NCBI RefSeq assembly: GCF_000003195.3
Contig: NC_012876.2
Coordinates: 40,515,725 to 40,579,724, forward strand
Length of the DNA: 64,000 nucleotides
Origin: Sorghum bicolor
Lineage: Eukaryota; Streptophyta; Magnoliopsida; Poales; Poaceae
Direction of reading: 5' to 3'
The notes below the pieces were generated by a model, which worked only from the letters and a program-made list of their open reading frames with translations, searched no databases and was not told the DNA's origin. Shown in pieces: positions 54,882 through 64,000 of this stretch. The translations under genes were made by a program, and so were the position numbers. Numbering within the stretch: position 1 is the stretch's first letter; the number at the start of each line of letters is the position of its first letter.

Positions 54882-55680
54882 TTTTATTTCCTCGTATTTT
54901 TCCTCTTTTTTTAGAGCACTCATCTCCTTAAATAATATAGCAAATGGTAGTAACCAAGATAACTCGAGCATTTATTTCACAGGGAATAACAGGGATAGGA
55001 AAATATTTTTGGCTATTCTCTCCCGGATTAGGAGTAGAATAATTTCGGGTGAATGTGGAGAAGGAAATGAGTGGATATATGTGGATGGTACTTCCGGAGT
55101 AGAAGTAGCATGTATGAGTGAATGTGCAAGTGAATCTTGATTTTAACCACATGACAAGCTCCTAAGGGTCTACACAGCTTGACCACACTCAATGCTCGCA
55201 AGCATGTATATATGGCTGTGGTAGGAATTTAAACTCTCATCATATAGGAACTCATCATGTGTTATTTTAAAGATTTTTCAAAGATAAAATTCTCCAGAAT
55301 TCTAGCATCTCTAGGAATAGATAAACAACAGCTCAACCTTCCCATATCATATCCGTTAACGACTTAGACTTTAGATCAAGTACTCTTCCCACAAGTTCAG
55401 GTTTAGAGCAAATCTTACTTCATAACAGTCATGCCTAAACTTGAGAGAGATTTCAATTTTAAGAACTAGTTATGGCAGTGCAACTATTCATCATTTCCAT
55501 GTGAGAGTTTATCATGAGGGTTCATAGCAAACTTTATTTATTTATTTATTTAGCAAACTAAGCAAAGATATATATATAAAAGCACAAAATCTTTATTTGG
55601 GTTTTCATGATTATGCATCTTTTATTATTTGAGTAAAGTATAAACGCGAGTAGAAACACTTAGCTAGATAAATGGGGGTG

Positions 55681-55694
55681 CTCTCCTCCAAGCT
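55681..55694 (-). other. D internal PPT-like motif
   Basis: AGCTTGGAGGAGAG on the minus strand, one base off the A2 and C copies. A further AAGCTTGGGGGAGT lies at 58149-58162. Confidence 0.45.
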
Positions 55695-56224
55695 GGATTT
55701 TGACGTAATTTCTTCTGATGTAGCTAGCAGGTGGTGGAGGTGTATTTGAAAGTCGGCAGCACCCTGACAGCGATTAGGATGTCCTCCGTCTGCTAGTCTT
55801 TTTTTTGATCCTTGAATTCTGTGGAGCTCAAATAGACAACAAAGCTTTGTGGAACTGGTTAAGTGTTAGCATAAATATCTAGCCTTTATCATGTTGAGCC
55901 TCCTCAATAAATGTTACTTATTTAGCAGGATCATGCACTTATTATTTTTATATTTTTATTGTAAGATGAAAACTTATTTATTTTATTTTTATGCCACCAC
56001 AGTGAATGTACTTATGGTTTTTATGCCATGAGCATACTCACATGGGGCTTACTATTTTTTAACATTTTTATTTTCTTTTCAAGATAGCATGAACCTGATT
56101 AACTAAGCAAACTATAATTGAATAATTGAAAGGAAAAGGATAACTACCAAGTTTACCTCTTGGCAAGGCGTTCGGTGTTTTTAAGTCCTCCAAATGGGAC
56201 TCTCCGTTTTCAGTCGTCCTAGGA

Positions 56225-57113
56225 TTCGCTAGATGGCGTAGTCGGTGGTTCCGGCGGCGCCTCCTCTTCGTGTATAACTATCTTCTCTTTCCACATCTGA
56301 CTCGGTGCTACGGTCTCCTCAGGGCAGTTCTGTTCAAGCTGTATGTCTTTAGACCTTACCACTTCTCCTTTGTAGTCTGCCCATCCGTCCTTGATGATTT
56401 GCCTCCTCTGGTTTCAGTTGCGTTGTCTTCTTCAGAGGAAAGTGTATGAGGACTTCTCCAGTTCCACTATAGATGATGGCTTTCATAGTGTTGAGGAACG
56501 GTCTTCCAAGGATGGTGGGTGGATCATACTCATCTTCTACCGTGTCAATGACCTAAAAAACATCTGGAGCTGAATATATATTGGTTGTAGGGGCATGGTT
56601 CCATGCAGGAGCTGATAAGTGACTGCGGCCATTATGTTGTCGTCAGATCCGGTGTCGTAGAGTGTCTTCTAAAAAGAGTATATGTTGATTGTGCACTTAA
56701 TGCTTGGAACACCAGGGTCATCCTTCTTGATCAAGAAAGGTGACTTGAGTCGACGATCTTGACCTCCTTGAGATGCAGTGACCATCTTAGCTGACTCGGT
56801 CCACATTTGCTTGTTCCTGTTCCTCCTATTGTTCCTCTTCCTTGGTTCATGTCGGGATTGCTCTGAAGTTTGTGTAGTCTTGTTCTTGAAGGAAAGTCTC
56901 CTTCTTCCCCTTGATGTAGAGACTGATCTTGGCAGCATTAGCGTAAATGACAGCTCTGGTGTTTAGGAATGGCCTCCCTAAGATAATGGGTGCCCTCTCC
57001 TCAGTACCAGTCTCTATCACCACGAAGTTTGCTGGAGCGTACAAGGTACCAACTCGGACACAGAGGTTCTTCAATTTTTCCTTTGGGAAACTAAGTGTCT
57101 GATCTGCATTGTG
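56225..57113 (-). pseudogene. D remnant of the double protease of family A
   Basis: Sequence matching A1 from about position 140 to 1175, with small deletions and frameshifts. The first domain keeps LCVRVGTLYAPANFVV and APIILGRPFL (57110-56960). The second keeps KDDPGVPS and a DTGS-like site near 56650 and ILGRPFL-like sequence near 56490. A deletion near 56425 and another near 56555 break the frame. No start codon or Gag precedes it, so no protease is made. Confidence 0.8.
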
Positions 57114-58457
57114 TTTGTTCTCGTAGATCCCGGTCTTCACTTGGTGGAATCTGGGAGTTGTAAAACTCTTCCATGTTTTCTTTGAAGTATACCTATTCAT
57201 AGAGACAAGGCAGAGATCAAGTGCATGGGCCCTGTAGGTGGAAAACACCAACAGAACCAAAAGTATATTTATTCTTCTCTAACCTTAAGCATAGTGAGCA
57301 AGACAAAGTTGATGGATCATGAGTGTAGCATTTAAAACATTTGTTAGATCACATGGCTCAACCTAAGGGAAAGACAATCTATCTATATTTATGTTTTGTT
57401 TATATCTTCCAAAGATTGAATGTGCAACATATTAGCTTATATGTTTAGGAGCGTGGGATCACGAAGGTAGTACTAAGAACAAAGATTAAAGGACTAAACA
57501 TGTTGAATTAATTGGGTTGATTAATTTGGAGCTACAAATCATACATGTTTGTCTCTTTATTTTATGTGAACGCTAGAACCAAGGAGAAGCTTATAAAAGT
57601 GATAGTCAAGTACCTTAAAATGTTACCTTACTTGAAGAGTGATGGTACAGTATCACCTTGTGGAAGCTTTCCTTTCTTAGCAGTTGTGCATCGTGTTTGT
57701 GGCACCCTCCATGAATCATCTCTTATGAGCTACGTCTTTCTTGTGCAAATTGTTAAACTTCATGTGTCTCCTTTATCTCCAATGAGTTTGTATCTCAGGA
57801 CTTCGCAGGTTGATATTGAAAGTTTTCCTGCAGGGGTTAGTCCAACAAAATATACCAATGTCTACTCAAGCAGTTTTTAGTTCAGTAACCAAACTAGACT
57901 CCATGTCTAATTAGATTAAGGAAGGTTGTTTAACCTAAGCACCACGCTTAATTTAAAAGCCAATAGAAGTATGTACAGTACTTCCAAACTAACACTTACT
58001 AGGATAAGCAAAGGTAGCATGATGGCTTATATAGAGATCTACTCAAGTGGAGATGAAGTAGTGTGATTAGTATTTAACAAATTGAGCATGTCTCAAGGGT
58101 AGGGACAACCAACATAGCAACATGGCTAATGATGTTTTTATGTAAAGTACTCCCCCAAGCTTGAATTTTGCGAAATTCAAGTTTGGATGAATTTAATTCA
58201 ATGTTGTATGATTGTGGGTTGGACATACCTTGTGCTTGTCATTCATCCGATCTTCTTGCTCCAATCCTGGAAAGGTTAGTGGCAAGAATACCCGAAGGAT
58301 TATTTCTACAATTATCTCAATATGCTCAATACACAAGGCCATGTTGCAAATAATTAGAAGTTCATGTTACGATATGATAAGTGCTTGTTTAAGGACGCTA
58401 AGCTGTTATGTTGGTGAAGTGGTTTCCCCTCCAACACCTACCTATATCAAGATCAAC
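57114..58457 (-). other. D C-like non-coding region
   Basis: Matches 38911-40250 of C in reverse orientation. Contains the MEEFYNS-type small frame near 57169 and the PPT-like motif at 58149-58162. The junction with A-like sequence lies near 57113. No other gene seen. Confidence 0.7.
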
Positions 58458-59393
58458 TCAACGAGATCTGCAATATTTATTATAGACATATGCATCGACA
58501 ACCGCTCTTTTAAAGTTGTTATAAATAGAAAAGAAGAAGGGGTTGGAGATCTCAAATGTGGTAAGGATGGAGAGACAAATTGATTGGGGTGATGTTTTAT
58601 ATGAGCAAGGATTTGGTGGGGTATTTATGAAATAACTTCCATGCTCACTGTTGTTTCTCTCATTCTCAAACTCCAAGGACGATTCTTCATGAATGCTTAA
58701 AATTCCTCTAGGATTGTCTCTCAAGTTTGTTTTATCTATCCATTCAATGGTGATAGCACATGGGTTTTTAGTGCCCTCTAGCCATTGATGCTGCTCTTCT
58801 CGATCCTCCTTGTAGTCTTGGTGACTCTTATGAATGGGATGTCTAGATAGATTCATAGGACTATCGGGAGGTTCAAGAGAAAGAGCGTAGTATAAATTAT
58901 TAAGCTCAAGGATGGGTTGGATAGCCGAATCATGGGATTGAAATGTTGGGAAATTGGCTATTAAAACTTCCTTTCCTCGTCTGGGAGATGATTCCTTCTC
59001 TATCTCTAAGATTATTCTATTAAGACTAGTGCAAGAAGGATGTCCACAAATGAAGACATACCTTCCTTTAGATAAAGAAAGAAAGACTCTACCAAAGGTT
59101 ATATGATTAAGTCCAATGTGAAAATATCTAGGAAAAACATGGTCTTGTAGGGCTAGGTCTAAACCATAATTTATAGAAAGATTAACAGATTCCCTAGGTG
59201 TAGCTAAAAGTGCATTATCTTCTTGATTAAAAGATAGGACCTCGGCTATAGAAAAGGGTTGGTTTTGACCTATTGCAATCAACTTCGGACATAGATCATA
59301 ATTAGGGGCAGGACGTGTTGACTCCCATGGTCTATGGCTGGTCTCCGAAGGTGCAAAGAATTTAATAATAGGTATGGAATTTGAGTTATCCAT
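58458..59393 (-). CDS. D protein: N-terminus and C-terminal block of the C protein, capsid missing
   Basis: 311 codons from MDNSNSIPIIKFFAPSE, the Met that aligns with the C start; an upstream in-frame Met at 59573 lies inside the LTR and is unlikely. Residues about 28-45 (CPKLIAIGQNQPFS) match the first capsid strand of C, then the capsid core is gone. The middle has no family resemblance. The last 60 residues (TTFEISNPFFFSIYNNFKRA, DAYVYNKYCRS) match C closely. The frame is intact despite loss of the capsid. Function unknown. Confidence 0.7.
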   Translation of the reverse strand: MDNSNSIPIIKFFAPSETSHRPWESTRPAPNYDLCPKLIAIGQNQPFSIAEVLSFNQEDNALLATPRESVNLSINYGLDLALQDHVFPRYFHIGLNHITFGRVFLSLSKGRYVFICGHPSCTSLNRIILEIEKESSPRRGKEVLIANFPTFQSHDSAIQPILELNNLYYALSLEPPDSPMNLSRHPIHKSHQDYKEDREEQHQWLEGTKNPCAITIEWIDKTNLRDNPRGILSIHEESSLEFENERNNSEHGSYFINTPPNPCSYKTSPQSICLSILTTFEISNPFFFSIYNNFKRAVVDAYVYNKYCRSR

Positions 59394-59486
59394 AAAGATA
59401 AAAATAAAAAGATAAAAGAATAAAAGTATAAAAGTATAATACAAGATAATAGCAAGACTCAAAGTTATCTCAGCAAACCGTCTTTC

Positions 59487-59504
59487 TCCCCGGCAACGGC
59501 GCCA
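59487..59504 (-). promoter_or_regulatory. D primer binding site, tRNA-Asp type
   Basis: Perfect 18-base tRNA-Asp match, 8 nt inside the LTR. Confidence 0.9.
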
Positions 59505-59512
59505 GAAATGCT

Positions 59513-60891
59513 TGTTGATATTTGGTAACGCAATAAGGAAATGATCCGCAAGCGCACGGATATTGGTGAGCATTTCACCCGGGAGGTTTTCCAGAGTATC
59601 GTATTTATATTTTTACCACTAGGAGAAAGGGTGCATCTGACTAACCAAATCTATTGCTACTATCCCTTTAGGCTACAAAGAATGTTTCTCGATGTGAGTG
59701 ATGTATAGAGAAGACTGCAACCGTAGCCTCATTCTAACCTTGGTAAGGATGATCTATTGTTCTATTGGGGAGGCTCACGGAATCTAGACAACACAAAGGA
59801 TGTTCGACCCGCACCTATAAACCTACCTTTCCTGCTAACAAGATATGGGATACAAAGGTAACTCGGAAATGTCACGTTCCTCGCTACTACCACGGTCCAG
59901 CTAGTCAGGGGATATCTATGAGTACCCTAGCCTAAACACCATGTTTACGCTAGCAAGTGATTACTCTAATACTCAACCGGAAGAGGATTAAAGTAAACTC
60001 ATAAACCAAAGAACAATAAAACAAAAACTTACTAGAATTAGAAGTCGAATTACTGAAGAATCTTAGAAGCAAGCCTCGGGTTAGGAGACTTGATCCCGCA
60101 GGTACAACTCGGAGTAGACACCGACAGGCCGGCCTTCCTTTGATCTACACCTCCACTCTATCTCTCTCAATCTAGTAGAAACTAGAAGATCTATTTCTAC
60201 TTACATTGGTTGCTAAGCCTAAAAAGAAATATTATTTAGAGAAGAGGTTTTCCTTCGAGGGCACCCCTCAATCTCTATGATAATTTCTTGTCTCCTCCAG
60301 GGGCCAGGGGGGTCTGCTTATATAGTCCTCCTCCTCTGTGCATTTTTGGTTCAGCAGGCGATGTGGTACTAAATTTTCCACCATATCTCATTAAAATACA
60401 CATAGGCCTTCATGGACCAAAATCTGATTTGGGCCCAATTAATCCCGCAGCTCTTTTATGTGGAGTCCTTCTTTTATTAATATCTCTTGATTCCGAACTC
60501 CAAATATAGCAAATAATATATGCATTTCGATCAGCTCGACGAGATCTTTGTAATGGTGTACTCCATTCTGTGATTGGTGGAAACACCTGGGCGGGCGCCC
60601 AAGGGGAGAGGGCGGGCGCCCTGCCCTCGGGCCCGTTCGGCCTCCCGATCGTTCCCGTGGTTTCTGGACTCTTCTAGATGATAGAAAATGGCACGGCACA
60701 TTAATATCTCTACGTAAACCCGACATGTGGGCCTTTCTTCCTTATTTCTTGATAACCCCCTGCAGAAAGAGAAAAACACCAAAACTCGTGGAATCCTGTC
60801 AGATAAAACCCTAAGTCTAGGTGTTGATTGCATTTGGATCCTTTTCTTTATTTATTTGATGATTATATTTGGTACTTAAGGACCGTCAACA
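59513..60891 (-). repeat. D 5' LTR
   Basis: 1379 bp, paired with 52706-54061. TATATAA at 60318-60324; GC boxes at 60589-60600 and 60610-60621, 21 bp apart. Confidence 0.93.
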
Positions 60892-63800
60892 CTTACCCGC
60901 CAAAGAAGGTCAACCAGGGGAACGTCCGCCAGGGGCGTGTTCGCTACACGACCGTGGAGGCAATCCCTACTGGTGAGGTAGTCACGGCTGGTAAGTTTCT
61001 GGTTAACCAATGTGATGCACTTGTGCTTTTTGATTCAGGAGCATCACATTCTTTTGTGAGTTCAGACTTTGTGTCTAAGCATAATCTCAAAGCAAGTACA
61101 CTTGATAAGGGTAGTTATTGCATTAGTGCTGCTGGGAATGATATTTCTACCAATAAGTGGTTTTTGGGGCAACTCTAGAAATTGGAGGTCGTCAGTTTCT
61201 TGCTGATCTGGTTGTCTTACCCGGTGTGGGCATAGATGTAATTCTGGGTATGAATTGGATGAGTGGTAACGGAGTTCTTATCGACACCACCACTCGTGTA
61301 GTGATGTTGAGAGACCCAAGTACCAGGGAAGCGTTCTTAGAGCAACTTCCTCGAGATATCCATATCAGTAGCACTGGGAATACAGTTACAGCTAAGGCCA
61401 TCCAGGATATTCCGGTGGTGTGTGAGTTTCCGGATGTATTTCCTCATGATTTACCCGGGCTTCCTCCAGATCGGGATGTGGAGTTCAAAATTGAATTGAT
61501 TCCAGGTACCGCTCCTATCTCTAGAAGACCTTATAGAATGCCTCCAAATGAGCTAGCTGAGCTTAAGACCCAACTGAATGAGTTGTTGAAGAAGGGTCTT
61601 ATCCGTCCTAGTTCTTCTCCTTGGTGTTGTCCGGCTATCTTTGTGAAGAAGAAGAAGGATCAATCCTTGCGCATGTGTGTGGACTATCGTCCCTTGAATA
61701 CGGTGACCATCAAGAATATGTACCCTCTTCCTCGCATTGATATCTTGTTTGATCAGTTGTCTAAAGCCAAGGTATTCTCCAAGATTGATTTGTGATCTGG
61801 GTACCATCAGATTAAGATCCGTCCTGAAGATGTACCTAAGACAGCTTTCTCGACAAGGTATGGGTTGTATGAGTATCTCGTCATGTCCCTCCGTCTTACA
61901 AATGCACCTACTCACTTCATGTACCTCATGAACTCGGTGTTCATGCCCGAATTGGACAAGTTTGTGGTGGTCTTCATTGACGATATCCTAGTATATTCTT
62001 GCAATGAAGAGGAGCATGCAGAGCATCTGCGTGTGGTGTTGTCGCGTTTGCGTGAGCATCAGCTTTATGCAAAATTCAGCAAATGCGAGTTCTGGCTAAA
62101 GAAAGTACCTTTCTTGGGCCATGTCTAATCTGAAGAAGGCATATCGGTGGATCCGGCTAAGGTGCAAGAAGTGCTGGATTGGAAAGTTCCAACTTCGGTA
62201 CACGAGGTTTGGAGTTTTCTCGGTTTGGCTGGGTATTACCGTCGATTCATTCCAGAATTTTCAAAAATATCCAAGCCTATGACTCGTCTACTTCAGAAAG
62301 ATGAGAAGTTTGTGTGGACGCCTGAGTGTGAAGAGGCATTCCACAAGTTGAGGACATTGCTGACATCAGCTCCTGTCCTAGCTCAGCCTGATATCGAGAA
62401 GCCCTTCGATGTCTTCTGCGACGCGTCGGGTATTGGTTTAGGCTGTGTGTTGATGCAAGAAGGTCGCGTTATCGCGTATGCCTGGCGCCAACTTCGAAAG
62501 CATGAGGTCAATTACCCTACTCATGACTTAGAATTGGCAGCAGTTGTTCATGCTTTAAAAATCTAGAGGCATTATTTGCTGGGTAATCTGTGCAATATCT
62601 ACACTGATCATAAGAGCCTCAAGTACATCTTCACTCAACCTGAACTGAACATGCGGCAACGACGGTGGCTTGAGTTGATTAAAGATTATAATCTACAAGT
62701 GCACTATCATCCGGGCAAGGCAAACGTGGTTGCGGATGCTTTGAGTCGGAAAGCGCACTGTCACTCAATCCAAGTGGAAGATCCGTTGTTGTCACGTCTT
62801 ATGCATCCACTTGTGCTCAACCAGATTTCTCTGGAGAGTACTCCTCGCAATCGAGTCATCGAATTGCAGTAAACAGATGTAGGCATCCACCATATAAAGA
62901 GGAAAATGAAAGAAGAAGAAACTAAGCATTTCCGGGTCGATGAGAACAGAATTCTTTGGTTCAAAGATCGACTCGTGGTCCCGAAAGACCATGAGCTACG
63001 AGATTAAATCTTATCCGAAGCTCATTCATCCAAATTGTCTATTCATCCTGGTAGTAGCAAGATGTATCAGGATCTGAAACCCCTGTTTTGGTGGATAAAG
63101 ATGAAAAAGGAGATTGCTGCTTTTGTCGCTCGTTGTGACAATTGTTGTCGTGTGAAGGCTGTTCACATGAAAGCTGGTTTACTTCAACCCTTGTCAATTC
63201 CTGGTTGGAAAAGGGAAGAACTCAGCATGTTTTTCATCGTTGGACTTCCAACTTCTGTCAAAGGTTATGACTCTATCTGGGTGATTGTGGACCGTTTGAC
63301 TAAGGTTGCTCGTTTTATTCCAGTCCGAACTGACTATCGTCCACATCAGTATGCAGAGTTGTATTTCGAGCACATTGTTCGTCAGTATGGTGTGCCTCGA
63401 ACAATCATATCAGATCATGGACCACAGTTCACTGCTCGTTTTCAGGAGTGTCTGCATGAGCAGATTGGTACTCACTTAGTCCGTAGTTCTGCTTATCATC
63501 CCCAAACGGCAGGTCAAACTGAAAGAGTCAACCAAATCTTGGAAGACATGTTGAGGGCATGTGCTCTCTCGTCAAAGGGTTCTTGGGTTAAGTGGTTGCC
63601 ATTAGCTGAGTTCTCCTACAACAATAGTTATCAGGAGAGTATCAAGATGTCTCCATTTGAAGCCCTGTATGGTCGAAAGTGTCGAACCCCGTTGAATTGG
63701 GTAGAAGCCGGAGAACGAAGGTATTATGGCATCGATTTCGTGAACGAAGCAGATCAGCAAGTCCGTACCATCCAGCAACATCCAGAAGCTGCTCAAGCTC

Positions 63801-64000
63801 GTCAGAAAAGTTATGCCGACAAAAGAAGGAAGCCGATTGAGTTTTCAGTTGGTGACCATGTGTATATCAAGGTGTCTCCGATGAAGGGTGTACAAAGGTT
63901 CGGAGTCAAGCGAAAGCTTGCACCTCGTTATGTGGGACCTTATCGGATTCTCAAAAGGAAAGGGAATGTGGCATACAAAGTTCAAATCCCAGTTGGGCTT
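60892..64000 (+). pseudogene. E pol: protease, reverse transcriptase, RNase H, integrase; inactivated
   Basis: Protease active site DSGA at 61032-61043, then a frameshift near 61160 and a LGMNWM-type end. [31 protein letters not shown] (61973-61999) with the catalytic Asp pair. RNase [25 protein letters not shown] and ADALSR. Integrase: zinc part with H, H and CDNC (to about 63155), then the core. Stops: TGA 61793, TAA near 62126, TAG 62564, TAA 62870 and TAA 63005. Many fit C-to-T or G-to-A change at former CG or CHG sites. The first integrase catalytic Asp is Phe (63230-63232), while SDHG and QTERVN remain. The frame is open to the window edge, before any chromodomain. Confidence 0.9.

Larger units (their letters stand above)
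54076..56224 (-). other. D 3' non-coding region
   Basis: No gene. Collinear with A2 20188-22348: hairpin trio near 54780-54881, conserved block near 55148-55193, internal PPT-like motif at 55681-55694. Confidence 0.72.
52706..60891 (-). mobile_element. Element D: chimeric non-autonomous Athila-like element
   Basis: Minus strand: 5' LTR 60891-59513, primer site 59504-59487, ORF 59393-58458, C-like non-coding region to about 57114, A-like protease remnants 57113-56225, shared 3' region, PPT, 3' LTR 54061-52706. CTTAC is duplicated at 52701-52705 and 60892-60896. LTRs differ at about 18 positions plus a 21-bp deletion and a small indel. It has no RT, RNase H or integrase. Confidence 0.92.
45708..64000 (+). 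mobile_element. Element E: Tekay/Del-type chromovirus, 5' LTR to integrase, interrupted by D
   Basis: LTR-B (45708-49450), initiator-Met-type primer site, leader, an extra ORF before gag, gag, then D (52706-60891), then protease, RT, RNase H and integrase to the window edge. CTTAC is duplicated at 52701-52705 and 60892-60896. The TGTAACACCC LTR start and protein order fit the Tekay/Del group. A chromodomain, if any, would lie beyond 64000. Stops and frameshifts in every gene make it inactive. Confidence 0.85.

Overview
This window is a block of nested LTR retrotransposons from a plant nuclear genome, almost certainly a grass (Poaceae). The evidence is GC-rich Tat-type Ty3/gypsy coding sequence with an antisense accessory gene, a chromovirus of Tekay/Del type with very long LTRs, several Athila-like elements primed by tRNA-Asp, and one run of N. 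I found no host gene, tRNA, rRNA or CRISPR array. The species cannot be fixed from the sequence.

Layout. (1) 1-4590: 5' half of an Athila-like element on the minus strand (A1), inserted in a Tat element (F). (2) 4591-13777: F, with RT/RNase H tail, archaeal-type RNase H and integrase on the plus strand, a multi-exon antisense gene, and a 3' LTR. (3) 13778-14837: the end of a Tekay-type LTR (LTR0) plus its leader. (4) 14838-45199: a second Tekay LTR (LTR-A) split by a three-deep nest. Element C (plus strand, 18269-44009, duplication GGTAG) contains element A2 (minus, 18522-36161, duplication AGGCC), which contains element B (minus, 22516-31859, duplication ATAGT). (5) 45200-45707: the leader of LTR-A. 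(6) 45708-64000: the 5' part of a Tekay-type element E (LTR, leader, ORF0, gag, pol), interrupted at 52706-60891 by element D (minus, duplication CTTAC).

Relative ages read by eye from LTR pairs agree with the nesting: C about 3 % diverged, A2 about 1.1 %, B about 0.9 %. D is about 1.3 %.

The four Athila-like families (A, B, C, D) lack reverse transcriptase, RNase H and integrase, so they must be mobilised in trans. They share a tRNA-Asp primer site, a GGGGGAG polypurine tract, an LTR core promoter and a 3' non-coding region, although their LTRs and genes differ. The A family codes for Gag fused to two successive aspartic-protease domains. B codes for a broken Gag-protease and an intact 527-codon Athila ORF-1-like protein behind its own TATA promoter. 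C codes for a capsid-containing ORF with a novel C-terminal block. D keeps that block but has lost the capsid, and is a C-type/A-type chimera.

The strongest candidates for something undescribed are in the shared cis-acting sequence. One is a set of three small RNA hairpins, two with an AAGU tetraloop, whose differences between families are compensatory or G-U. Another is a pair of GGGCGGGCGCCC boxes spaced 21 bp apart in the LTR promoters and again in the internal promoter of B. The last is a polypurine tract repeated inside the elements.
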